Below, one piece after another: positions 31,891-40,642 of a DNA stretch of 43,853 nt. The stretch comes from Planctomycetota bacterium. Lineage in GTDB: Bacteria; Planctomycetota; GCA-002687715. The stretch covers positions 1-43,853 of the forward strand of contig NZBC01000207.1 in assembly GCA_002687715.1 (NCBI GenBank), given 5' to 3'. Within the stretch, counting starts at the first letter, position 1, and every line of letters starts with the position of its first letter. The translations under genes were made by a program, and so were the position numbers. Under the pieces are notes generated by a model. The model ran no database searches, had not been told where the DNA came from, and worked only from the letters and a program-made list of their open reading frames with translations.

Positions 31891-34863
31891 ATGAATCCAC
31901 TCGCACTCTGTCTGCTCTGCCTCGCCCTGGTCCCCGCGCTGGTATCTGGTCAGGGGGATCAAACCCGCACGCTGGCCTTCCCCGCTCTCGGAGCCACAGC
32001 CACCGAAACCAAGGTCGTAGACCCGGTTACGGGCGATATCGTCGGATCGGCGCGGGACGCCGCCGGCCACCTGGTCGACGTGTCCGCGCTGCGGGCGGCC
32101 GAGATCCTGGCCCGCGCGGCCGATCCCGACCTGAAGCTCGGTCATCAGCTCCAGGCCCACCTGACCCGCGTCACCCCGACGACCAGGGTGCCGGTCATGC
32201 TCTGGCTGCGATTCGACGCCGCGGCGCTCGACGACCACGTCCGCAATATCTTGGACGGCCGTGATCTCACGAAGCTGTCCGAGGCCGAAGTCCGCAAGCT
32301 CGAGGCGGACGCCGGCGCCCGCGTCGCAGCGGAGATCGGCAACCTGACCCGCCCGTTCGGCCGCATGCTCGATCGGATGGGCCTGGCAACGCGACTCGTG
32401 TCGGAGGTCTCCCCCGTCGTCGTCGCGGACGCAACCCCGGGCGAGATTCGCTCGCTGGCGCAGCTCGCCGTCGTCGACACGGTCTACCTGGAGACGCGGA
32501 CCGGCGGCGCAACGAACACCGACGCCAACGCGACGCACCGTACCGACCGCGTTCACCAGTACGGGGTGAAGGGTCGCAACATCCGCATCGCGATCATGGA
32601 AGACGGCCGGATCTCGGGGGGCCATGCCTATCTCAACAACCTGGGCGGGACGTTCCGCCCCGCCGGCGCGTTCTCGGATCACGTCCACGCAGTCGCGGGC
32701 TGCACGGCGTCGCGCTACGGCGGTGAGTTGGGCGCCGCGCCGGACAGCACGCTGTGGAGCGCAAACTTCGAGCAGTACGTCGGCGCCGACATCATCGCGG
32801 CAGGCGACTGGATCGCCACCCAGAACGTCGACATCTCGAACCTCTCGTTCTACGTGGGCGACGGTGGCACCAACCAGCCGACGTTCTTCGACCGCTACTT
32901 CGAGTACCACTCGCGCTACTACCTCGACTCGTACGTCGTGGCGGCGGGTAACACAGGCAATACCCACACCCGGGTCACGTCGCCCGCACGCGCCTGGAAC
33001 GTCATCTCCGTCGGCAGCCACAGCGACGGCGGAAACGGAAACTGGACCGGCGACGTAATGGCGTCGAGCTCGGGGTGGCTCGATCCGTCGACCGGCGTCG
33101 AGAAACCGAACCTCGCCGCCAACGGCGTGAGCCTGCAGAGCCTCACCCAGACCAATCCCTGGCACGGCGGCGTCGGCAGCGGCACCAGCTACGCGTCACC
33201 GCACGTCGCCGGGAACCTCGCGAACTCGATGGTCGTCAACTCGGCAATCCGCATCTCCCCCGAAGCGGCGATGGCACTCATGATGGCGACGGCGTGGCAC
33301 AACATCGAGGGCTCGAGCCGCCTCTCCGAAAAGGACGGCGCGGGCGGCCTCCACGGGCTCGCCGCGTTCCGCACCGCCAAGGAGAACCGGGTCCGTTACG
33401 AGACCGTCACGGCATCGAGCTTCAGCAACAACGGCTATTACACGACGACCATCAACCTCACCGCCGGTGAGCGGACCCGGGTCGTCATCGCGTGGGGCGC
33501 CAACTCCGACTCGGGATACAACACCCAGGTCCTCGACGCCGACCTCGACATCGCGATCTACGAGGGCAACAACGTGACCTCCGGCACCTACCGCGGCGGC
33601 TCGCTGTCGTTCAACAACAACTTCGAGATCGTCGAGTTCACGCCTCAGATCACCGGTCTCCACACGATCCGCATCAATGACTACCGCTTCGACGGGACCT
33701 CCGAGCGGGTCGGCATCGCCTGGAGCCGCAAGTATCGCGACATCTCCTCGTACAAGATCCGCGAGCGCACCGACGACCCGACGGCCGCCAACGCCGGCCC
33801 GAGCATCGGCAATCCCGATTTCACCATGGACGTCGACGCGGCGATGTGCCCGAACGCGACCTACATCGTCGCACCGAGCCTCACGCGTCCGTACTTCGGC
33901 GGACCGGGCGCCGCCTACTCGCCGTACAACTGGCAACCTCTGACCTATGACGCGCTCACCGAGTTCTGGCTCTTCGACGTCCAGCAATTCCCCGCGTTCG
34001 ACGTATGGGAGAACTCCATCGGCGTGCTGAATTCGGCCGGTCAGAGCAGCGGCTTCAACCTCTTCCTCGAGAACGACCCGAGCCTCATCGGGCTGACCGT
34101 GTACCACATCGGTATCACGCTCGAGTCGGGCGCCGGGTACGCCGACAACATCAAGGAATTCTCGGAGGTCCTCACCACACGCGTCCTCCCCGCCGCCACC
34201 GACAAGACGCGCTCCGACGACGGCCACTTCGTGCAAGCGTTGCCAGCGGGATTCTCGTTCTTCAGTCAGAACTACACCCAGTGCTACGTGAACATGAACG
34301 GCAACATCACGTTCGGTGGCCCGAGCGTTGACTACTCCGAAACGACGGCCGAGCTCCTGAGCGGCCGGCCCCGCATCGCGTTCCTCTGGGACGACCTCAA
34401 CCCGGCCGGCATCGGCATGCAAGGCACCCCGGTGGTGCGCGTCCGCGAGATCCTCACCGGCCCCGCCGATGATCAGCTCGTCGTCATCGAGTTCGCCGAC
34501 GTCCCCATCTACGGCGGCTCCGGGTCCTCCAGCAACACCGTCCGCGTCACCCTCTTCGGCTACACGGGCGAGATCAAGATCGAGCACCTGAACTGCAGCA
34601 CCAGCGACGCCATCGTCGGGATCTCCCCGGGCAACGGCATCTCCAGCGCGTCCGAAATCGACCTCACCAGCAGCGGCCAGCGCTCGTCCGGGTCGCTGAA
34701 CGCGATGTTCGAGACGTTCACCGGCACGACCTGCTCCGGGTCGTTCTGCTTCTTCGACTGGCTCGACGTCGACAGCCTCGACAGCCACTGGAACGAGATC
34801 CGGTTCATCCCGGAGAACCTGTTCACGGTGGACAGCTACCGGATGGAGCTGGACAAGAAGTAG
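31891..34863 (+). CDS. Secreted S8 (subtilisin-family) peptidase with nidogen-like C-terminal region
   Basis: 990 residues with signal peptide MNPLALCLLCLALVPALVSGQ. Residues 25-215 look like a propeptide-like alpha/beta region. The S8 triad can be placed at D238 (IRIAIMEDGRI), H264 (SDHVHAVAG, an atypical form of HGTHVAG) and S433 (GSGTSYASPHVAGN), with the oxyanion Asn N354 in VVAAGNTGN. All four residues are kept although the Asp and His motifs are off-consensus. Residues about 495-620 form a prepro-convertase-like beta domain (YYTTTINLTAGERTRVVIAWG...DLDIAIYE). Residues about 760-900 resemble a nidogen-type domain: QALPAGFSFFSQNYTQCYVNMNGNITFG, then PRIAFLWDDLNPA. GGAG precedes the ATG. 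Probably an extracellular or surface protease. Confidence 0.85.
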   Translation: MNPLALCLLCLALVPALVSGQGDQTRTLAFPALGATATETKVVDPVTGDIVGSARDAAGHLVDVSALRAAEILARAADPDLKLGHQLQAHLTRVTPTTRVPVMLWLRFDAAALDDHVRNILDGRDLTKLSEAEVRKLEADAGARVAAEIGNLTRPFGRMLDRMGLATRLVSEVSPVVVADATPGEIRSLAQLAVVDTVYLETRTGGATNTDANATHRTDRVHQYGVKGRNIRIAIMEDGRISGGHAYLNNLGGTFRPAGAFSDHVHAVAGCTASRYGGELGAAPDSTLWSANFEQYVGADIIAAGDWIATQNVDISNLSFYVGDGGTNQPTFFDRYFEYHSRYYLDSYVVAAGNTGNTHTRVTSPARAWNVISVGSHSDGGNGNWTGDVMASSSGWLDPSTGVEKPNLAANGVSLQSLTQTNPWHGGVGSGTSYASPHVAGNLANSMVVNSAIRISPEAAMALMMATAWHNIEGSSRLSEKDGAGGLHGLAAFRTAKENRVRYETVTASSFSNNGYYTTTINLTAGERTRVVIAWGANSDSGYNTQVLDADLDIAIYEGNNVTSGTYRGGSLSFNNNFEIVEFTPQITGLHTIRINDYRFDGTSERVGIAWSRKYRDISSYKIRERTDDPTAANAGPSIGNPDFTMDVDAAMCPNATYIVAPSLTRPYFGGPGAAYSPYNWQPLTYDALTEFWLFDVQQFPAFDVWENSIGVLNSAGQSSGFNLFLENDPSLIGLTVYHIGITLESGAGYADNIKEFSEVLTTRVLPAATDKTRSDDGHFVQALPAGFSFFSQNYTQCYVNMNGNITFGGPSVDYSETTAELLSGRPRIAFLWDDLNPAGIGMQGTPVVRVREILTGPADDQLVVIEFADVPIYGGSGSSSNTVRVTLFGYTGEIKIEHLNCSTSDAIVGISPGNGISSASEIDLTSSGQRSSGSLNAMFETFTGTTCSGSFCFFDWLDVDSLDSHWNEIRFIPENLFTVDSYRMELDKK

Positions 34864-34897
34864 GGACCGCCGGTCAGCCAGGTCCTCGTCGTCGCAA

Positions 34898-34947
34898 CGG
34901 CGGCTCTCCGCCCCTCGATTCTTGTCGTGAGGAGCGGAGAGCCGCCG
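34898..34947. terminator. Long hairpin after the S8 peptidase gene
   Basis: Arms CGGCGGCTCTCCGCCCCTC (34898-34916) and GAGGAGCGGAGAGCCGCCG (34929-34947) pair over 19 bp with one mismatch around a 12-nt loop. It begins 34 bp after the peptidase stop. It may act as a terminator but has no T-tract and is unusually long, so it could instead be a mobile palindrome. The rest of the gap to 35075 holds only a possible -10 box. Confidence 0.6.
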
Positions 34948-35031
34948 GCTCAATTCCGGCGCGCGGCGACACCTTTCGGATTCTCGGTTTGGGGGGGCAT
35001 GTTGCGAAAGTTCGAGAATGTACTCTCCCGA

Positions 35032-35037
35032 TATAGA
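35032..35037 (+). promoter_or_regulatory. Possible -10 box (TATAGA) for the pseudopilin operon
   Basis: TATAGA lies 39 bp upstream of the GTG at 35076, in the most AT-rich part of this gap. A TTCGAG at 35011-35016 would give a short 15-bp spacer, so the assignment is tentative. Confidence 0.3.
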
Positions 35038-35075
35038 ACGCGCCAAGACAGGCTCTCACGCTCCCCCAGACCAAC

Positions 35076-35519
35076 GTGAACGCAACCAACCCCAACCAAT
35101 CGCGGTGCGGCATGACGATCATCGAAGTCGTCGTCTCGCTGTCCATCGTCACCGTCGGTGCGATGATGGCCCTTTCGTGCCTCGTCACGACTTGGGCCAC
35201 GGATGGGGAACTGCGAGAACGCGCGGTCGCCTTGCGCGCCGCCCGCTCGGCGATCGAACGCGTCGTGGCATTCGACTATGACGACGACATCCAGAACCTC
35301 GTCGCCTTCTACGCCGACCCGGCCAACAACTTGTTCGTGATCGAGGACCTGGTCCCCGCGGGCATCCCGGATGAGGGACCGGCGGTCGGTCAGGGAACCA
35401 TCACGGTGGATGGAACCGATCCCGATCGGATCGTCGTCACCGTTGCGATCACCTGGGAAGGCCGGCGAGGTCCTCGGCGGCTGGCCCTGCCTCTCACTCT
35501 CACGGAGGTTATCCCATGA
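35076..35519 (+). CDS. Pseudopilin-like protein with class III (prepilin) signal
   Basis: 147 residues from a GTG. The N-terminus NQSRCG|MTIIEVVVSLSIVTVGAMMALS matches prepilin-type signal peptides: Gly at -1 (residue 12), Glu at +5 of the mature protein and a hydrophobic helix. The GTG is chosen over the ATG at 35112 because the latter would drop the processing Gly. After the helix comes a short globular part without recognised motifs. Its size suits a minor pseudopilin (GspI/GspH or PilV/PilW-like) of a type II secretion or type IV pilus system. It overlaps the next gene by 4 bp (ATGA) and is the first gene of the operon. Confidence 0.8.
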   Translation: MNATNPNQSRCGMTIIEVVVSLSIVTVGAMMALSCLVTTWATDGELRERAVALRAARSAIERVVAFDYDDDIQNLVAFYADPANNLFVIEDLVPAGIPDEGPAVGQGTITVDGTDPDRIVVTVAITWEGRRGPRRLALPLTLTEVIP

Positions 35520-36735
35520 GGTGCGTCTGCGAATCGAGGCACGTCAGCAACCACTCGGGCAACAGCCTGGTCGAGGTGCTCGGCGCGATCACGCTGTTCT
35601 CGGTCGGCATGCTCGGAGCTTTCTCGGCCGCCTCGGGGGGGACCGCTTTCTCTCGTCTGGCCAGTGAGGCAACGACGACCGACTCGGGTCAGAGAAACCT
35701 CCAGGGTCCGCTCCGTGACCTGCTCACCGAAACATCGACGGCATTCGTCGATACGTCGATGCGGGTCCACTCGGCCGCCCTCGGATTCGACTTGGACTCG
35801 GATCGGTTCTTCATCCCACAGCTCGCCCTCCGTCAGTGCATCTCGCCCGTGTGCGCCTTCCACACCAACCCGGACTCACGCGGAAGGAGACGGCGTTCCT
35901 CTGTGGTCACGAGTACCAGGGACCGAATCCGAACAACCAGGCCCGGGGCAAGGCGTGGCCGGCCTCGGTCCTCGCCTGCCCTCTAGATGGCTCTCCCGTA
36001 ACTCCGGGCGCCGTGATGGACGGCCTCAAGTGTTTCACGGCCCGCGGCGAGGACGGAGAGTTCTCCACCGATGGTGGAACCGGGCCCGAGCCCGACTGGA
36101 CGGGGCTCGTGCTCATATTCCCGTACTCCGCCGCCGGCCTGCCAGAGCTCCGGCGATACGACGTTCGGGTCGACGATCTCCTGGGAACGACCCCCGCGGC
36201 CGTCTCCAACTGGACCGCATTCGACGCTGCTGCTCCCTCGATGATCGACCTGTTCGACTTCGGCACGGACGGTACGACCGACGGTGTGCCGGACGGCAGG
36301 GTCCCGGTCACGGCGGTCACGTCCGATGCACAAGAAGAGTCCTTCTTCATCGGGGAATGGTACGGCAGCCCGTCCGTGGTCATCAGCAAGCGTCTCAACA
36401 CGCCGGGCACCTGGCCCTATCGGTATCTATCGCTGATGGTGCGCCTCTCCGACGGCACGACCTGGTTCAGCGTGACCCACCAGGAGGCCTCCGACGTCTA
36501 CTGGATCGCGTATGGACAGTTCACTCGAGCCCCGCGAGTCCTCGCGCGCGACGTCACTGAGTTCGCAGTCTCCACCGCCGCATCCTGCCCGTTCGACGCC
36601 ATCCAGAATCCGTCCGGGCTACAGGATCCGAAGGCCACGAGAATCACGCTCGTCACGACTGGCGAGTCCGAAGAGAAAGGAGCCCGGAAGTGGTTCCACA
36701 ACTTGGACACGATCACGATCACGTCTCGCAACTGA
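35516..36735 (+). pseudogene. Second pseudopilin-like gene, interrupted by a frameshift near 35880
   Basis: The gene starts at the ATG overlapping the previous stop and encodes MRCVCESRHVSNHSG|NSLVEVLGAITLFSVGMLGA, a prepilin signal with Gly15 at -1 and Glu at +5. The natural-looking frame runs to about HTNPDS (35880), after which it turns Arg-rich and stops at 35986. From the same point another frame takes over (KETAFLCGHEYQGP, then ASVLACPLDG) and continues to the TGA at 36735, giving a joined product of about 405 residues. The pattern is that of one missing base (or a -1 shift). No slippery heptamer was recognised, so a mutation or assembly error is more likely than programmed shifting. 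The C-terminal part has cysteine pairs (CISPVC, LCGHEY, ACPLDG) that suggest metal binding or disulfides. Confidence 0.65.
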
Positions 36736-36752
36736 ACCATCGGCGACCAGTC

Positions 36753-37217
36753 TTGAGGTTCGCAGCCCTGGCCGTTGGACTCATGATGGTCTCCGCCGCT
36801 GCGTTCGGCTTCCGGCACGATGACGTCCAACCGGCGCCCCCGGTGACGCCCGCGACGGTAGACGCGTGGCTGGACGTGGTGCGCGACCTGCCAGACTCCG
36901 TGCCTGCCCGGGAGCTCCTCGGCGGTCCGGCGATCTCCTCCGAGTTGACGAGTGCGCTCGCGGACCACGATGTCTCCGCCGCGGCTTTCCGGGCGCGCGC
37001 CGACGCCATGCGCGAGCAGGCAGCGAGTCATCGCAACTTGCTGGCACCCGCCAGCGTCGAGATCGCCGATGCGCTCGCCAACATCCAGCTCCCGAAGGGC
37101 GTGACGGCCCCGACGGCTCCAGTCTCAATGAGTCCCCAACTCTCCCCAGCCGAGGAAATGGCGGACGTCCTCCTGGACCGCCTCATCGCGGGTCCACCAC
37201 AGGAGTCCGACCGATGA
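36753..37217 (+). CDS. Small exported protein of the pseudopilin operon
   Basis: 154 residues from a TTG start, giving signal-like MRFAALAVGLMMVSAAAFGF; an upstream GTG at 36690 would begin inside the previous gene with an implausible polar leader. The rest is Ala/Pro/Leu-rich and largely helical (ASVEIADALANIQLPKG, EEMADVLLDRLIAGPP) with no recognised domain. Its stop overlaps the start of the PilX-like gene (ATGA). The position suggests an accessory of the pilus or secretion machine. Function unknown. Confidence 0.55.
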   Translation: MRFAALAVGLMMVSAAAFGFRHDDVQPAPPVTPATVDAWLDVVRDLPDSVPARELLGGPAISSELTSALADHDVSAAAFRARADAMREQAASHRNLLAPASVEIADALANIQLPKGVTAPTAPVSMSPQLSPAEEMADVLLDRLIAGPPQESDR

Positions 37218-38443
37218 GAAACCCCTACTCCAAGAACCCCTTCTCCAAGAACAGCGAGTCCGGAACCGCGCTCGTCGCCGGCATGGCGCTCACCGCCGTG
37301 ATGGTCGGTGCGGCTGCCCTCTACCTCCTCGTCTCCCACAACGGATACGAGATGAGCAAGCGCGAGCTCGATGCAGCCCGGGCTCAACTCGCCTCCGAGG
37401 AAGGGCTTCACCTCGTCATGGCGGAGCTCAAGACCGGCGTCGACTCCGACGGCAACGGCGTGGGGACGATCGAATTCACCGGCCCCGATGGGCGGATCGC
37501 GCGAGCGACCGCCACTGATCTCGGCGGTAATCTCTATCGCCTGATCTCCGTCGGCACGGTACCGCGGGCAGCGCTCGGCACCCAGGTACTGGCTGAGCTG
37601 ATCCCCTCCCTGGGTTTGAGCTTCCCGGCCCGCGCCGCCATCACCGCGAATGGACCCGTTACCACGAGGGGCAATATCGAGATCGACGGACGCAACTGGG
37701 ACTCGAGCGGCGCCACGGTCGTTGGGCCCGGAGTCTTCGGGATCTCGTCTTCTCAGGGGATCAACAACACCGGCTCCTCCTCGGTGGGCGGCAACGGCAT
37801 CGCGCCGCTCGACCCTCCTGATCCCGCGAGCCTCGAGGAGAACGCCTCATGGGCCGACGGTATTGACGACGACGGCGATGGCATGGTGGACGAAGAGGCG
37901 TTCGACGGGATCGACAACGACGGCGACGGGGCCATCGACGAAGATACGAACGACTATCCCTCCAGCCCCGACGTCTTCTTCAAGCTCTCCGAGGGGACAC
38001 TCAAGTCGGCGGCCCAGGCCGCGGGGACCTACTTCGCTACGGAGTCCGCGCTCAACGCGTGGATCGCCGCGAACGGTGGGCAGATTCCGGGCGGCGTTCT
38101 CGTGTTCATCGACTTCCAGACCTGGCAGCCGGCGGATTTCGGGAACCAGTTCAACGACCCGCCGTCGGTCATCATCCACCACCGGCCCGCCGGGGATGCG
38201 CTCATCAAGAACCTCCACGGAGCGTTCAAGGGGTTGCTGATCACCGACTTCGTCGAGCGCATCAACGGTGATTCCTCGATCCTGGGCTCTCTCATGTCGT
38301 TCTCTGACGAAGCGTACGGAAACGCGTACGGAAACGGTAACGCGGAGGTCCGCTACAGCTCATCGGTCCTTGGCAGCCTCCCGCCCGTGTTTCCGACCAC
38401 CCAGGTCCGTGTGCTCTCCTGGAGCCGCGCGGCGTCTCAATAG
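37214..38443 (+). CDS. PilX-like membrane protein with Asp-rich calcium-type repeats
   Basis: 409 residues. The N-terminus SESGTALVAGMALTAVMVGAAALYLLVSHNGYEM with a following amphipathic helix ELDAARAQLASEEGLHLVMAEL resembles the PilX/GspK-type N-terminal region found in tip or minor components of type IV filaments; SGTAL stands where SGFAL/SG-x-ALV is usual. Residues about 215-240 carry two DGIDDDGDGMVDEE / DGIDNDGDGAIDED units, the thrombospondin type 3-like (DxDxDG) calcium-binding pattern. A beta-rich segment surrounds them, followed by VLVFIDFQTWQPADF and a tail with AYGNAYGNGN. Overlap with the upstream gene (ATGA) places it in the operon. It likely forms part of an exported filament. 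Confidence 0.68.
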   Translation: MRNPYSKNPFSKNSESGTALVAGMALTAVMVGAAALYLLVSHNGYEMSKRELDAARAQLASEEGLHLVMAELKTGVDSDGNGVGTIEFTGPDGRIARATATDLGGNLYRLISVGTVPRAALGTQVLAELIPSLGLSFPARAAITANGPVTTRGNIEIDGRNWDSSGATVVGPGVFGISSSQGINNTGSSSVGGNGIAPLDPPDPASLEENASWADGIDDDGDGMVDEEAFDGIDNDGDGAIDEDTNDYPSSPDVFFKLSEGTLKSAAQAAGTYFATESALNAWIAANGGQIPGGVLVFIDFQTWQPADFGNQFNDPPSVIIHHRPAGDALIKNLHGAFKGLLITDFVERINGDSSILGSLMSFSDEAYGNAYGNGNAEVRYSSSVLGSLPPVFPTTQVRVLSWSRAASQ

Positions 38444-38456
38444 CCGGGGACTCACC

Positions 38457-39458
38457 ATGCTCCGCTACGCCCTAGGTCTCGCGATGCTCGTGGCCTCTCC
38501 GGCCCTGGCCCAGACCAAGGAGCTCGAGAACGCGCCGGCCGCCGTCAACGAGCTCCTCTCCGCCACCCGACGCCCCCTTTCAGTAGTCGACAGGCTCGGG
38601 AGACGCGTCGCCAAGTTCGGCGAGGCGGCCGTCACACCGCTCATCGCGGCGCTCGAGACTTCGACGGAACCGCGTCGCACGATCCTCGCACTGCGGGCAC
38701 TCAAGTCCATCCGGAGTCCACGTTCGGCCTCCGCCGTGCTCGCTCTGTGCACCAAGGAGCCCGCGGAGGTCCGGGCGGAGGCCATCGCAACCGCCTGCAA
38801 CATCCCAGGCGCGAACCTGGCTCCCGTCCTGCCGGAGGCGATTCGTGCGTCCGACCTTCAGGTGCGCCGGCGCGCCTGGGATGGAGTGCGAACCCTCTCC
38901 GGGAAAGAGCTGCGGCCGTTCCTGGCCGCGGCCGTGATGGGAGTCGCCGATCCGGATTTCTGGATCCGGGGCCGTTGCCTACGCATCCTCTCCGAGGCGC
39001 CGCCGACCGACGGCAGTCGCGACCCGCTGATCAGGACCGTTCCGCGCGTCCTCGGCAAGCTCGACCGCGCCGCCGCCATCGCGCTCTTCCGAGTGATCGC
39101 GCGCGTGCGCACGAAAGACCTCGATGGCGTCGCGTCGATAGCGCTGACCCTGGGCTCGGTCCACGCCAAGGTCGCTGCGTTCGCCGCGGCGGCCGACCTC
39201 GCCACGTCAACGCATGTGCCGTTGGCTCGCGAGCTCTGTCGCGACGGTGACCCTGACCTGGCCAAGGCCGCCGTCGGGTACCTGGCGCGCCGCCGCGACG
39301 TGAAGTCCATTCCGATGCTCGTAGGCCTCCTCGAGAGTTCCAGAGAGAAGTCCGTGCGAGAGGCTTCGGCGGTGGCGCTGCGACGCCTCTCCGGTCGCAC
39401 GTTCGGATACGACGTCCAGCAGTGGCGGGAGTGGCTCGCGAGCGCTCCCGTTCGTTAG
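38457..39458 (+). CDS. Exported HEAT-repeat protein
   Basis: 333 residues, ATG 13 bp after the PilX-like stop. Signal peptide MLRYALGLAMLVASPALAQ. The rest is alpha-helical HEAT (PBS lyase type) repeats of about 30 residues: KFGEAAVTPLIAALE, RSASAVLALCTKEPAEVRAEAIATAC, AKVAAFAAAADLA, DPDLAKAAVGYLARRRDVKSIPMLVGLLESSREKSVREASAVALRRLSG. Such repeats serve as protein-protein scaffolds. Being last in the operon suggests a periplasmic adaptor for the pseudopilin system. Its stop is 5 bp from the stop of the convergent cysteine desulfurase. Confidence 0.75.
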   Translation: MLRYALGLAMLVASPALAQTKELENAPAAVNELLSATRRPLSVVDRLGRRVAKFGEAAVTPLIAALETSTEPRRTILALRALKSIRSPRSASAVLALCTKEPAEVRAEAIATACNIPGANLAPVLPEAIRASDLQVRRRAWDGVRTLSGKELRPFLAAAVMGVADPDFWIRGRCLRILSEAPPTDGSRDPLIRTVPRVLGKLDRAAAIALFRVIARVRTKDLDGVASIALTLGSVHAKVAAFAAAADLATSTHVPLARELCRDGDPDLAKAAVGYLARRRDVKSIPMLVGLLESSREKSVREASAVALRRLSGRTFGYDVQQWREWLASAPVR

Positions 39459-39463
39459 GAGCT

Positions 39464-40642
39464 TCAGCACTGGGGCGCTGGAGGGTCCTCCCTGTGCCCG
39501 GCCACGAAGTGGGTCATCAGCTGAACCGTCGCTTCGATCTGCGATTCGGAACTCGAACTGCCGAGTGAGAACCGGATCGCTCCGTCGATCTGGGAATCGG
39601 TCAACCCCAACGCGCCCAGGACGTGGCTCGGCTGGATGGTCGCGCTCGTGCACGCCGCGGCGGTAGATGCCGCGATCCGGGTCTGGTGACGGAGAAGATG
39701 ATCGGCGTCAACGTGGTCGAAGGTGACATTGAGAACAGTGGCGAGACGCGGCGATGACGCGGCGATGACCGTTGTGCCAGTGATGCGATCGACGAACGAC
39801 GACCGGAGACGGTCGCGGAGGGTGCGGAGGCGAGCGGTCTCGTCGGCCATCGACTCGTACGCAAGCCGCGCCGATTCGCCGAGGCCAACGATGCCCGGAA
39901 CGTTGGCCGTGCCGGAGCGCAGCCCACGTTCGTGCCCGCCGCCGTGGATCAGTGGGGCGAGACGGACGCGAGGGCCGCGCGAGCGAACGTAGAGCGCACC
40001 GACCCCCTTCGGGCCGTAGATCTTGTGGGCCGAGAGGCTGAGCAGGTCGATGTTGGCGGTCGCGACGTCGATCGGCTCCTTGGTGAAGGACTGGGTGGCG
40101 TCGGTGTGGAAGAGAACTCCGCGGTCGCGGCAGAGGCGGCCGATGTCGGCGATCGGGTGGAGGACTCCCGTCTCGTTGTTGGCGTGCATGGCCGAGACAA
40201 CGAGGGTGTCGTCTCGGAGCGCGGCGGCCAGGGCGTCGAGGTCGAGCTGACCGTTCGCATCGACGCCGAGCACCGTGAGCTCGAAGCCCTGGCCTTCCAG
40301 GTGGTGGCAGGGGTCGAGGACCGCCTTGTGCTCGGTGCGAACGGTGACGACGTGACGCCTGGTCGCGTATGCAGGGGCGCCGGCGAGTCCGAGGAGCGCG
40401 AGGTTGTTGGCTTCGGTCGCGCCGGAGGTGAAGCAGATCTCGCGTGGGTCGGCGTTCAGGACCGTCGCGACCTGCTCGCGCGCCGTCTCGACCGCGGCCG
40501 CGGCGCGGCGACCTGGCAAGTGATGGCGACTCGCCGCGTTGCCGAAGTCGTCACGAAGCCAAGGCAGCATCGCGTCGAGCACACGAGGGTCGACGGGCGT
40601 GGTCGCCGCATGGTCGAGGTAGATGAGTTCATCGCCGGTCAT
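39464..40642 (-). CDS. NifS/IscS-type cysteine desulfurase
   Basis: 392 residues. The ATG at 40642 overlaps the stop of the upstream cyclase gene (TGATG), giving MTGDELIYLDHAATTPVDP, the standard start of this fold-type I aminotransferase family. H105 (RTEHKAV) stacks on PLP, D181/Q184 lie in HTDATQSF, and K207 in LSAHKIYGPKG forms the Schiff base. C331 in TAAACTSATIQPSHVLGALG is the persulfide-forming cysteine, in a short IscS-like loop. It would convert cysteine to alanine plus protein-bound sulfur for Fe-S clusters or thio-modification. Neither an IscU/NifU scaffold nor a sulfur relay gene is next to it; instead it is coupled to a class II terpene cyclase. Confidence 0.88.
   Translation of the reverse strand: MTGDELIYLDHAATTPVDPRVLDAMLPWLRDDFGNAASRHHLPGRRAAAAVETAREQVATVLNADPREICFTSGATEANNLALLGLAGAPAYATRRHVVTVRTEHKAVLDPCHHLEGQGFELTVLGVDANGQLDLDALAAALRDDTLVVSAMHANNETGVLHPIADIGRLCRDRGVLFHTDATQSFTKEPIDVATANIDLLSLSAHKIYGPKGVGALYVRSRGPRVRLAPLIHGGGHERGLRSGTANVPGIVGLGESARLAYESMADETARLRTLRDRLRSSFVDRITGTTVIAASSPRLATVLNVTFDHVDADHLLRHQTRIAASTAAACTSATIQPSHVLGALGLTDSQIDGAIRFSLGSSSSESQIEATVQLMTHFVAGHREDPPAPQC

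Noticed and set aside
33196..35046. A 616-codon minus-strand frame opposite the S8 peptidase
   Set aside because: Composition is that of antisense high-GC sequence (long runs of R, V, D and E) and the sense strand encodes a clear protease.
35836..36735. Treating the second half of the frameshifted pseudopilin as an independent gene
   Set aside because: Its first 15 or so codons are Arg-rich noise overlapping the upstream frame, and there is no convincing ribosome site; it is better read as the 3' part of one broken gene.
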